Assembly (NCBI GenBank): GCA_000436035.1
Contig: FR893268.1
Location: 20,758 to 65,488, forward strand
DNA length: 44,731 nucleotides
Direction: 5' to 3'
Source: Prevotella sp. CAG:732
GTDB taxonomy: Bacteria; Bacteroidota; Bacteroidia; Bacteroidales; Bacteroidaceae
The notes under the pieces were generated by a model, which saw only the letters and a list, made by a program, of their open reading frames with translations, was not told the DNA's origin and made no database searches. The position numbers and the translations under genes were made by a program. Shown here in pieces: positions 26,545 to 34,004 of the stretch (within the stretch, counting starts at the first letter, position 1; every line of letters begins with the position of its first letter).

Positions 26545-27504
26545 ATGGATAATAAGACGATAAGATCGTATGGCGAGCAGGCCTTGAGAGACGAGGCACA
26601 AGCCATCCTCGACCAGATACAATACATGGACGATAACTTCGAGAAGGCAGTGGATATGATGTTCCATTGCCAAGGCAAGATTATCGTGACAGGTGTAGGA
26701 AAGAGTGGACACGTGGGTGCCAAGATTGCCGCTACCCTCGCCTCCACCGGCACTCCTGCTTTCTATATCAACCCACTGGATGTTTATCATGGCGACCTCG
26801 GCGTGATGACCGACAAGGATGTGGTCTTGGCGTTGAGCAACAGCGGTCAGACCGATGAACTACTCCGTTTCATCCCGATGGTACTTCACATGAACATCCC
26901 TATCATCTCCATCACGGGCAATCCCGACTCCCTCCTGGCGAAATATTCCAACCATCACATCACCGTGAAGGTGAAGAAGGAGGCGTGTCCGCTCAACCTT
27001 GCTCCTACGAGCAGTACCACGGCGGCACTTGCCATGGGCGATGCCTTGGCGATAGCCCTCATGCAGGTACGCCACTTCAAGCCTCGCGACTTCGCACAGT
27101 TCCACCCCGGTGGCGAACTGGGCAAGCGACTCCTCACGACTGCTGAGGATGTGATGCGCAGTGACGACATGCCTATCATCCCTCAGGAGATGCACCTCGG
27201 CGAGGCGATCATCCACGTGAGCAAGGGCAAGTTGGGACTCGGCATCTCGCTCGATGAGCAGCAACGTGTCATTGGTTTGATTACCGATGGTGACATCCGC
27301 CGTGCCATGGAAAAGTGGCAGGCAGAGTTCTTCAACAAGACCGTGAGCGACATCATGACGACGACACCGAAGATGGTGACACCGAAGACCAAGATTTCAG
27401 AGATACAGCGCATCATGCACAAATACAAGGTACATACCGTACTCGTGGTCGATAAGGAGAATCACCTCAAGGGCATCGTCGATCACTATGCATGCATGGT
27501 TTAA
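26545..27504 (+). CDS. kdsD: Arabinose-5-phosphate isomerase
   Basis: This 319-aa KpsF/GutQ-type enzyme interconverts ribulose 5-phosphate and arabinose 5-phosphate, the substrate of KdsA. It has an N-terminal SIS domain (about 35-175: VTGVGKSGHVGAKIAATLAS, LALSNSGQTDELL, TSSTTAALAMGDALAIAL) and two CBS domains (about 205-260 and 270-319: VMRSDDMPII, GLITDGDIRRAME, IMTTTPKMV). The FHPGGELGKRL stretch joins them, as in the family. The start at 26545 begins MDNKTIRSYGEQALRDEA and has no competing upstream ATG in a good position. It is in line with kdsA and the phospholipase D-like gene. Confidence 0.96.
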   Translation: MDNKTIRSYGEQALRDEAQAILDQIQYMDDNFEKAVDMMFHCQGKIIVTGVGKSGHVGAKIAATLASTGTPAFYINPLDVYHGDLGVMTDKDVVLALSNSGQTDELLRFIPMVLHMNIPIISITGNPDSLLAKYSNHHITVKVKKEACPLNLAPTSSTTAALAMGDALAIALMQVRHFKPRDFAQFHPGGELGKRLLTTAEDVMRSDDMPIIPQEMHLGEAIIHVSKGKLGLGISLDEQQRVIGLITDGDIRRAMEKWQAEFFNKTVSDIMTTTPKMVTPKTKISEIQRIMHKYKVHTVLVVDKENHLKGIVDHYACMV

Positions 27505-27551
27505 TTAATAAATAATAAATTACAAATTATAAAATAATTGGGCTAACGCCT

Positions 27552-28823
27552 ATGAGATTAAGATACATATTTTTAATAGCGACTATATGGCTCTTTAGTT
27601 CGCTGTGCAGCGCACAAAGGAGCGATTCTTTGATAGTAAACCAACTGCGTGGGAAAGGGGTTACCTTTTCCCACGATAATTCCGTAACACTACTGATGAG
27701 CGGACAGGAGAAGTTTGACGACTTGTTTCAAGCGATTCGACAAGCTAAGAGTAGTGTGCATCTCGAATACTTTAACTTCAGAAACGACAGCATCGCTGGT
27801 CTTCTCTTCGACCTCCTCGGCGAGAAGGTCAAGGAAGGCGTGAAGGTACGTGCCCTCTTTGATGGTTTCGGCAATGCCTCCAACAACCAGCCCCTCTTGA
27901 AGAAACATATCAAGAGCATCCGGGAACGAGGCATCGAAATCTACGAGTACAAGCCGATGAAGTTCCCATGGATCAATGCGGTCTTCAATCGTGACCACCG
28001 CAAGATTGTGGTCATCGACGGACAGATAGCCTATACGGGTGGCATGAACGTAGCCGACTATTATATAAAAGGTACGGAAGTGGTCGGCGAATGGCACGAC
28101 ATGCACTGCCGCATCGACGGTTCGGAGGTGAATACCCTACAGAAAATCTTCCTCAAGATGTGGAACAAGGTAAGCGGACAGAATATCCATGGTGCGGAGT
28201 ACTACCGTGCCGTGCGCAAGGACTATCTCGTGGAGAACCTGAAGCCAGACACCACAGCCACCGCTTATCACAAGATGGTGGGCATCATCAACCGTGAGCC
28301 ACATATCTCGAAGGACATCATCCGCTACTTCTATGTCAACGCCATCAACGACGCACAAGACAGCATCAAGCTCATCAGTCCCTACTTCACTTTGAGCCAC
28401 AAACTGAAGAAAGCATTGAAGAATGCCGTGAAGCGAGGCGTGAAGGTGGAGATTATGTTGAGCACGAAGAGTGACATCCCATTGACACCCGACTGCGGTT
28501 TCTACAACGCCCATAAGTTGATGAAGGCAGGTTGCCATATATGGATGTACACGCCAGGCTTCCACCATACCAAGATTATCATGGTGGATGGCAAGTTCTG
28601 CACGGTGGGAAGTGCCAACCTCAATGCCCGTTCCCTCCGATGGGACTATGAGGAGAATGCGGTCATCGTCGATCCTTGCACGACCCAACAGCTCGTGAAT
28701 CTCTTTGATGGAGAGAAGAAAGACAGTTTCTTGCTCAACGAGAAGAACTGGCGAGAGTGGCGCACAGGATGGCAGAGATTCAGAGGTTGGTTTGCAGCCA
28801 AGTTGCTCACCCCATTCCTGTAA
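27552..28823 (+). CDS. Phospholipase D superfamily protein, cardiolipin synthase-like
   Basis: This 423-aa protein carries two HKD motifs: HRKIVVIDG (H149, K151, D156) and HHTKIIMVDG (H339, K341, D346), each followed by the GG/GS.N pattern (YTGGMN, VGSANLN). These define the phospholipase D/cardiolipin synthase fold, which moves phosphatidyl groups between lipids. Cardiolipin synthases usually have two N-terminal membrane helices; here there is instead what looks like a cleavable signal (MRLRYIFLIATIWLFSSLCSA), so the protein may act in the periplasm. That is unusual and leaves open an exported phospholipase or a different phospholipid transferase. It follows kdsD by 47 bp and probably belongs to the same transcript. 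Confidence 0.85.
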   Translation: MRLRYIFLIATIWLFSSLCSAQRSDSLIVNQLRGKGVTFSHDNSVTLLMSGQEKFDDLFQAIRQAKSSVHLEYFNFRNDSIAGLLFDLLGEKVKEGVKVRALFDGFGNASNNQPLLKKHIKSIRERGIEIYEYKPMKFPWINAVFNRDHRKIVVIDGQIAYTGGMNVADYYIKGTEVVGEWHDMHCRIDGSEVNTLQKIFLKMWNKVSGQNIHGAEYYRAVRKDYLVENLKPDTTATAYHKMVGIINREPHISKDIIRYFYVNAINDAQDSIKLISPYFTLSHKLKKALKNAVKRGVKVEIMLSTKSDIPLTPDCGFYNAHKLMKAGCHIWMYTPGFHHTKIIMVDGKFCTVGSANLNARSLRWDYEENAVIVDPCTTQQLVNLFDGEKKDSFLLNEKNWREWRTGWQRFRGWFAAKLLTPFL

Positions 28824-28840
28824 AGAATTTTCTCCCAAGA

Positions 28841-28950
28841 GCTAGCCAAGGAGCAGAAAATGCCTAGCCTGGGATTTTCTCACGCCTAACTAGGTAAAAT
28901 TTCACGCATAGTTAGGTAAGAATTTTTTCCTAGTTAGGTAAAAATGAAAG
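28841..28950. repeat. Five-unit degenerate 22-bp tandem array between the PLD-like and LuxR-type genes
   Basis: Units start at 28841, 28863, 28885, 28907 and 28929, an exact 22-bp period. Cores are CTAGCCAAGG, CCTAGCCTGG, CCTAACTAGG, CATAGTTAGG and CCTAGTTAGG, followed by AT-rich sequence often ending TTCACG. The cores are near-palindromes (CCTA..TAGG); unit 3 core reads as the reverse complement of unit 5 core. The period is not a multiple of 3 and no ORF covers the array, so it is non-coding. The outer left units are the most decayed. It could be an operator array for the LuxR-type gene 81 bp downstream or an intergenic minisatellite. Confidence 0.75.
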
Positions 28951-29030
28951 TGGGAGTAGGGATAGAAAACGCCCAAGACGAGGCAAGAAATCATAAATAA
29001 CGAGATTGTAATGTTAAAATCAAGAAGAAG

Positions 29031-29651
29031 ATGAATGGCATGAATGAAAGAATGAAAATGAAGAAGCCTAAGTTGGCGATTGTGGAGAGCAACACCCTTG
29101 CGGTGATGGGGCTCAAGCAATTGCTGGAGACCGCCATGCCCTTTGCCGACATCGTGGCATTTGGTACCTTCGGGGAGTTTGAGGCAAACGACCCCAAGCA
29201 GTTCATGCACTACTTCGTATCGATGCAAATCGTACTAGCCAACCGCCCTTTCTTTCTCGACCACAAGCAGAAGACCATCGTGCTGACTCCTAGCAACGAC
29301 CCGAAGAGCCAGATGAACGACTTCCATTGCATCTGCGTCAACGTATCGGAGCACATTCTCATCAAGGAACTGATGAGCTTACAGCGCATGGGGCACCCTC
29401 ATGGCGAGCATTTGCCAACGATGGATGCCACCACCAATAAGCCCAATGCCCTCACCGATCGTGAGACCGAGGTACTCTCGCTCATCGCACAAGGAAAAAT
29501 CAACAAGGAAATAGCCGATCAACTGTGCATCGGACTGACCACAGTGATAACACATCGCAAGAATATTCAAGAAAAATTAGGACTCAAGTCGGTATCAGCC
29601 CTCACCATTTATGCCGTTACACACGGATATGTCGATATCAATCGCATATAA
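29031..29651 (+). CDS. LuxR-type HTH regulator with degenerate receiver-like N-terminal domain
   Basis: This protein of up to 206 aa has an N-terminal domain that begins like a response-regulator receiver (PKLAIVESNTLAVMGLKQLL), but the paired acidic residues are replaced by VES and no phospho-acceptor Asp is evident. The C-terminal 65 residues are a LuxR/FixJ helix-turn-helix (LTDRETEVLSLIAQGKINKE, then TVITHRKNIQEKLGL). Starts at 29031, 29040, 29052 and 29058 are all possible; no Shine-Dalgarno decides. The HTH is closely similar to that of the convergent hemerythrin-LuxR protein, including the unusual ITHR.NI helix and the C-terminal TIYA....VDI. The two probably recognise related DNA sites. 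The signal it senses is unknown. Confidence 0.8.
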   Translation: MNGMNERMKMKKPKLAIVESNTLAVMGLKQLLETAMPFADIVAFGTFGEFEANDPKQFMHYFVSMQIVLANRPFFLDHKQKTIVLTPSNDPKSQMNDFHCICVNVSEHILIKELMSLQRMGHPHGEHLPTMDATTNKPNALTDRETEVLSLIAQGKINKEIADQLCIGLTTVITHRKNIQEKLGLKSVSALTIYAVTHGYVDINRI

Positions 29652-29654
29652 ACC

Positions 29655-29692
29655 ATCCCCATTAGTGAGTAGGCTATCCCCATAAATGAGTA
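29655..29692. repeat. Two 17-bp direct repeats downstream of the LuxR-type gene
   Basis: ATCCCCATTAGTGAGTA (29655-29671) and ATCCCCATAAATGAGTA (29676-29692) are 21 bp apart and differ at two positions. A related sequence on the other strand occurs at 30835-30851, between the divergent promoters. They may be regulator binding sites or simply a local duplication. Confidence 0.55.
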
Positions 29693-29711
29693 TAAAAATC
29701 GAAACAAAAGC

Positions 29712-29751
29712 AAAAAGCCGTTCATCAGAAATTGTGATGAACGGCTTTTTT
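29712..29751. terminator. Bidirectional terminator between the two LuxR-type genes
   Basis: A perfect 16-bp stem (29712-29727 with 29735-29750, 7-nt loop) with A-run and T-run ends on both strands. It closes both convergent regulator genes. Confidence 0.93.
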
Positions 29752-29796
29752 AGTACATTTTCACAAAAGAAATCTTATCTTTTTGCCGAAGAAACC

Positions 29797-30753
29797 CTAG
29801 AGTTTCACGGAAGATATATCTACGAGATTGTTGACGATGGCATAAATCGTCAAGCCTGCCGGTGAGTGAATCTGTAATTTTCGGGCGATATTTCTGCGGT
29901 GGGTAATCACCGTATTGATGGAGATGAAGAGGTGGTCGGCTATCTCCTTGTTGGTCATTCCCTGTACCAAGGCTACGATGACGTCCTTCTCTCTATCGCT
30001 CAACTGCTCGTCGCTCTGAGGGGCAGAATTGATCATATTGGTTATCTTCACGCTTACGTCGTTTTGCTTCAACTTGCGCTCTTCGTTTCTCACCGCAGGG
30101 ATGAAGATTTCCTCCTCCACCTCGGAGTGATGAGCGAGCCATTCCTCATTATTATAGATGTCGTAGAGGGTGGCACTGAGCTGGTTGTTGTGCAAGCCAT
30201 CGGAAGGCAGATATTTGATGATGATGCTCTTGAGCTCCTTCAGTTTCTGATCTACCTGGACATGGTGTTTAGAGAAGGTCTCTATGTCGAAAGTGGTATT
30301 GGCATTACCATCGATAAGTGCCTGAACATAAGGGAATACCATCTTTTCCTCATACTTCATGTGGTTGGTGATGCTATGGGCATAGTCATCGTAGAGTTTG
30401 AGGATGAGACGGGCGAGATTATCCTTCTCGTCGAGTGCCTCCACAAGTTCCTTTCGGATGAAAGGCAACTGGAAGTCGATATAGTAGGCATGGGAAGCCT
30501 TGAGATAGTGCAAAAGCGTAGGCAGCGACAAGCGGTTGGCATTGTCGTACTCCTTATAGCCATTGATGGTAAAGTTGACCACCGCCAAGAAAGTATAGGT
30601 ATCCACCTCTTGCTCCTCACATACCTCCTTGACTGTCTTGTCGCCGAAGCCCAGGTTGATGCCGAAGCTACCGAGGCTCTGCAATATGTTGTAATTGTCG
30701 CGAATGATGCTGATCATCTTGTCGTCAGCTTCATACATCTTCTGATTCTTCAT
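29797..30753 (-). CDS. Hemerythrin-like sensor fused to a LuxR-type HTH (candidate O2/NO or iron-responsive regulator)
   Basis: This 318-aa protein has three parts. Residues about 12-60 (DNYNILQSLGSFGINLGFGD, then VKEVCEEQEVDTYTFLAVVN) resemble the short N-terminal domain of RIC/ScdA/YtfE di-iron repair proteins. Residues about 80-222 look like a hemerythrin-type four-helix bundle: His88, H131xxxE135 (HMKYE), H163/H164 and H209xxxE213 (HSEVE), a set that fits di-iron ligands. Residues about 248-318 are a LuxR HTH (LSDREKDVIVALVQGMTNKE, TVITHRRNIARKL). A di-iron centre could report oxygen, nitric oxide or iron state. It is divergent from the porin-imelysin-cytochrome operon and likely controls it; that link is inferred from position. 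Confidence 0.85.
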   Translation of the reverse strand: MKNQKMYEADDKMISIIRDNYNILQSLGSFGINLGFGDKTVKEVCEEQEVDTYTFLAVVNFTINGYKEYDNANRLSLPTLLHYLKASHAYYIDFQLPFIRKELVEALDEKDNLARLILKLYDDYAHSITNHMKYEEKMVFPYVQALIDGNANTTFDIETFSKHHVQVDQKLKELKSIIIKYLPSDGLHNNQLSATLYDIYNNEEWLAHHSEVEEEIFIPAVRNEERKLKQNDVSVKITNMINSAPQSDEQLSDREKDVIVALVQGMTNKEIADHLFISINTVITHRRNIARKLQIHSPAGLTIYAIVNNLVDISSVKL

Positions 30754-30803
30754 CTTTCTTACCTTATTTTAGATAAACATTCATAATGTTTCCTTGTCGG
30801 CGG

Positions 30804-30834
30804 CAAAGTTACAAAAAAGTTTTGAAACGTGCAA
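30804..30834 (-). promoter_or_regulatory. Promoter of the hemerythrin-LuxR gene
   Basis: On the - strand, TAACTTTG (30804-30811) with TTG 20 bp upstream (30832-30834), close to consensus. The leader to the ATG at 30753 is about 45 nt. The candidate operator at 30835-30851 abuts its -33 element, which would suit autoregulation. Confidence 0.75.
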
Positions 30835-30851
30835 TACCTAGAAATGGGGAT
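30835..30851 (-). promoter_or_regulatory. Candidate operator between divergent promoters
   Basis: Read on the - strand: ATCCCCATTTCTAGGTA, matching 13 of 17 positions of the 29655 repeat. It lies next to the -33 of the hemerythrin-LuxR promoter and 25 bp upstream of the -33 of the porin operon promoter. The match is by eye and chance similarity is possible. Confidence 0.4.
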
Positions 30852-30876
30852 GCCACAGTTTACCAACTTTTAAGTA

Positions 30877-30907
30877 TTGCAAGAAATTTTAAAAGTCAGT
30901 ACCTTTG
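30877..30907 (+). promoter_or_regulatory. Promoter of the porin-imelysin-cytochrome operon
   Basis: TTG at 30877-30879 and TACCTTTG at 30900-30907 are 20 bp apart, a near-consensus Bacteroidales promoter. The implied leader is about 235 nt. The 394-bp gap between the genes (30754-31147) thus contains two divergent promoters, the candidate operator and this leader; no RNA family or small gene was recognised in it. Confidence 0.75.
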
Positions 30908-31147
30908 CAGCCGAAATCGAAAAGGTGCGGTGATGCTTGCCATTCTTGAGTGGATAGGTCTGAACTGTTCATCTGAGTTAAATCGACCTTGAAGTCGAGA
31001 GCGCAAACAGATATCCGCACTTCTTTCTTTTTCGTATCGCTCCAAAGCGATAAGGTAGGAATTCTTTCCGAGCCTAATGACGAGGAAACCATTCTGAATA
31101 AGAATTCTAAAGCAAAAAGAGAAAGATAACAAAAAATATAATATAAG

Positions 31148-32443
31148 ATGAACAGTTTAAGAATTGGTTTGATGTCTGCAGCCTTGGTTGCTGGTTTTGC
31201 AACTGCGAGCGCACAGACTGTTGCTGCTGACAGCGTGATGCAGCATGTAAACGGCAAACGCCTCAGTATCGGTGGTTATGGCGAGGTAGCTTATAGCCGT
31301 AACTTCTATAGTGATGCAGGTAACCGCTATTCTAACGCATCAGCATACAAAAACGCCCCTTCCCATGGTCGTTTCGATATTCCACATGCAGTGATTTATT
31401 TGGGCTATGATTTCGGTAAGGGCTGGACACTCGGTACCGAGATTGAGTTTGAGCACGGTGGTGTAGGATCCTCCATCGAATATGAGGCTGAGGAGGCTAT
31501 CGAATACGAACAGGAACAAGAGAAAGGTGGCGAGGTTGAGTTGGAGCAATTCTGGATTCAGAAGTCATTTGCCAAATGGGCTAATATCAAGGCTGGTCAC
31601 ATTGTAGTGCCTATCGGCTTGACCAATGCTTATCACGAGCCATTGAACTTCTTCACAGTTTATCGTCCTGAGGGCGAGAACACCATTCTTCCTTGTACAT
31701 GGCACCAAACAGGTGTTAGCTTCTGGGGTAAAGCAGGCGATTTCCGCTATGAGGCTCAGTTCTTGGCAGGTTTGAATGCCTATAAGTTCAGCCGAAGCAA
31801 CTGGATTCAAGGCGGTAACAAGAGTCCTTACGAGTTTGAGGTAGCCAACAAATATGCGGTAACCTTACGTGTGGACAACTATAGCATACCTGGTCTTCGC
31901 CTAGGTTTGAGCGGTTACTACGGACAAGCCATGAGCAACACCACTCCTTACGATGCTGTGTATAAAGATATCAAGGGAAATGTATATGTAGGCGCTTTTG
32001 ACTTTACCTATAATAAATACAACTGGATTGTACGTGGTAATGTGGACTATGGCTACGTAAGTGATGCCGATAAGATTTCCGACCACACTTATCCAGGCAC
32101 CTCTTTGGTAAAACCAAATGAGTCTGGCAAGAACAAGTACTTCGGTAGTCATGCTGTAGCAACCATGATAGAGGCAGGATACAATGTGTTCTCACAGATT
32201 CCATCTCTACGCAAGAACAACCAGAAGCTCTATGTATTCGGTCACTATGAGTACTATGACTCATCTGTACACAACACTACAGCACAGTGGACCAACAAGA
32301 AGATTCTCGCAGCTGGTATCAACTACTATCCAATGAAGCAGATCAGCGTGAAAGCAGAGTACAACCATCGCTTCTTGAAATCAAAATACAACGAGGAGCC
32401 AGCCATCAACATCGGTATCGCTTACGAGGGTTTCTTCCTCTAA
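31148..32443 (+). CDS. Outer-membrane beta-barrel porin-like protein
   Basis: This 431-aa protein has a Sec signal (MNSLRIGLMSAALVAGFATA then SAQ) and alternating beta-strand pattern throughout, with many aromatic girdle residues, ending in NIGIAYEGFFL with a terminal aromatic region typical of outer-membrane barrels. A Glu-rich stretch (about 116-137: EYEAEEAIEYEQEQEKGGEVELE) probably forms an acidic external or pore loop that could attract cations. No plug or TonB box is present, so it is not a TonB-dependent receptor. It is followed 49 bp later by imelysin and then the di-heme lipoprotein. The natural guess is an outer-membrane channel for iron or another ligand handled by those proteins, but the substrate is not visible in the sequence. 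Confidence 0.75.
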   Translation: MNSLRIGLMSAALVAGFATASAQTVAADSVMQHVNGKRLSIGGYGEVAYSRNFYSDAGNRYSNASAYKNAPSHGRFDIPHAVIYLGYDFGKGWTLGTEIEFEHGGVGSSIEYEAEEAIEYEQEQEKGGEVELEQFWIQKSFAKWANIKAGHIVVPIGLTNAYHEPLNFFTVYRPEGENTILPCTWHQTGVSFWGKAGDFRYEAQFLAGLNAYKFSRSNWIQGGNKSPYEFEVANKYAVTLRVDNYSIPGLRLGLSGYYGQAMSNTTPYDAVYKDIKGNVYVGAFDFTYNKYNWIVRGNVDYGYVSDADKISDHTYPGTSLVKPNESGKNKYFGSHAVATMIEAGYNVFSQIPSLRKNNQKLYVFGHYEYYDSSVHNTTAQWTNKKILAAGINYYPMKQISVKAEYNHRFLKSKYNEEPAINIGIAYEGFFL

Positions 32444-32492
32444 TCGCACAACAAGAAACATTTATAACTGAACAATAAAATCAAAACACAAA

Positions 32493-33884
32493 ATGAAAAA
32501 GACATTCAAAAACGTCATGATGCTCGTAGCAACCATGACACTTTCATTGGGTTTCGCTTCATGTAGTGATGACAATGATGGTCCATCAACAGGTAACGAC
32601 ATCGTCCCTTCAGCAGAACTTTCTGCTGTAGCTAACACTTATGTGAACGATGTAGTTTATCCAACATACCAAGCCTTGCGTGACAACTGCAAGACCTTGC
32701 ATGAGGCTTGCGCCAAGCTTTACACCAATGCAAAGGCTGGCAACTTGACTAACGCAGATGTTGAGGCTGCTTGCGAAGCATTCAAGAACGCACGTCTTCA
32801 GTGGGAGCGCAGCGAGGCATTTCTCTATGGTGCTGCTACCGACCACGAAATCGACCCACACATCGACTCATGGCCTTTGGACCACGACCAGTTGGTACAG
32901 GCTTTGACTGATGCTAACGTTATGTCAGGCATCAAGGGTCAAGGTTCTCAATATGTTTTCACAAACAATGGCAAATTCGACTCTGTATTGGGTTTCCACG
33001 GACTTGAGTTCGTACTCTTCCGCAATGGTGCCGCTCGTACAGCAGCCGACTTCGCTGCTAACGACACAGAGGCTGGCATGACAACAGTTGCCGGTATCGA
33101 CGAACTTGCATTCGCTGACGCTGTTTCTGGCGACATCTACAACATGACAACTTTGCTCCACTATGGTTGGACACAAGACAACACTGATTACTCTTGGATT
33201 AACAGCAACTGCAAGTGGGTATTGAACGTAGCAGATAACAACGAGGAAGAAAACACTCACACTGGTGGTAAGAATGGACTCTGCTCTGCTGGTATCGGTT
33301 ATGGTGCTTGGTTGCTCAAGGGTGCTACCCAGGATGGATGGTTCCAGACATGGCAGGAGACTTTGGAGAATGCATGCGTAGCTGGTTGCTCTAACATCTG
33401 CCAAGAGGTTTACACTCAGAAATTGGGTCAGGCTTTCCGTGTAGCATCTGGTCAGGGTGGCACTACAGAAGATGGCGAGAAGGAGTCAAGAGACTACATC
33501 GAGTCTCCTTACAGCAAGCGCTCTTACATCGACTACCAGGACAACATCTATTCTATCAAGAATTCTCTCTATGGCACTCGTGACGTTACAGCCACAACTC
33601 CTGTAACCAACTCTATGATGAACATCATGAAGAAGTACAACTACAGTGGCTACAACGACATCAACACAGCTCTCAACGAGGCTATCGCAGCATTGGAGAC
33701 TGCCAAGAACAGCAGTTCATTCGTTGCCGATATCGCAGCTATCGAAAAAGCATACAAGAATGGCACTATCAATAGCGAGGCAGCCTACACACGTGTGAAG
33801 ACTTGCATCGACAAGATCAACAATCTCGATGAGGAGTTGAACAAGGCAGGTGCTTGGTTCCGTAAGATTCGTGCTTCAAAATAA
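32493..33884 (+). CDS. Imelysin family (peptidase M75/IrpA-like) lipoprotein
   Basis: This 463-aa protein has a lipobox (FASC, Cys24) followed by SDDNDG. The imelysin signature GxHxxE is present as GFHGLE (G167, H169, E172), and the upstream motif W..SEAFLYG...DHEIDPHIDSWPLD is typical of the family. Members (IrpA, EfeO M75 domain, ICMP-type) bind iron or haem-related ligands outside the cytoplasm and are induced by iron need; the peptidase activity is doubtful. Here it sits between the barrel protein and the di-heme cytochrome, forming a recognisable iron-handling set. The C-terminal third is helical (AIEKAYKNGTINSEAAYTRV), matching the four-helix repeats of the fold. Confidence 0.92.
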   Translation: MKKTFKNVMMLVATMTLSLGFASCSDDNDGPSTGNDIVPSAELSAVANTYVNDVVYPTYQALRDNCKTLHEACAKLYTNAKAGNLTNADVEAACEAFKNARLQWERSEAFLYGAATDHEIDPHIDSWPLDHDQLVQALTDANVMSGIKGQGSQYVFTNNGKFDSVLGFHGLEFVLFRNGAARTAADFAANDTEAGMTTVAGIDELAFADAVSGDIYNMTTLLHYGWTQDNTDYSWINSNCKWVLNVADNNEEENTHTGGKNGLCSAGIGYGAWLLKGATQDGWFQTWQETLENACVAGCSNICQEVYTQKLGQAFRVASGQGGTTEDGEKESRDYIESPYSKRSYIDYQDNIYSIKNSLYGTRDVTATTPVTNSMMNIMKKYNYSGYNDINTALNEAIAALETAKNSSSFVADIAAIEKAYKNGTINSEAAYTRVKTCIDKINNLDEELNKAGAWFRKIRASK

Positions 33885-33923
33885 GCCATTCCATATCTTA
33901 GGAAAATAAGAATATAATACAAA

Positions 33924-33967
33924 ACGTAGCCTCTTCAGATTCCTGCAAAGAAAAAGGAGGGCTACGT
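33924..33967 (+). other. Hairpin between the imelysin and di-heme cytochrome genes
   Basis: An 8-bp perfect stem, ACGTAGCC (33924-33931) with GGCTACGT (33960-33967), encloses a purine-rich 28-nt loop. No T-run follows, so it is not a clear terminator. It lies in the 120-bp gap before the di-heme gene and could adjust expression of the two halves of the operon. Confidence 0.5.
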
Positions 33968-34004
33968 ATTGTCACGTTTACAAAGTACATTATAAAAATA
34001 CATT

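Noticed and set aside
28833..28878. Possible terminator after the PLD-like gene
   Set aside because: The imperfect stem TCCCA...TGGGA is better explained as part of the 22-bp repeat array, and its T-run is short.
28841..28950. CRISPR array
   Set aside because: Repeats are adjacent without unique spacers and no cas gene is present.
29031..29651. Quorum-sensing LuxR receptor
   Set aside because: The N-terminal domain is receiver-like, not an autoinducer-binding domain, and no synthase is nearby.
29899..30786. 295-aa + strand open frame opposite the hemerythrin-LuxR gene
   Set aside because: No domain and no start context; the - strand gene has clear di-iron and HTH motifs.
30786..30992. 68-aa + strand ORF in the regulator-porin gap
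   Set aside because: It covers both divergent promoters and the candidate operator and has no coding character.
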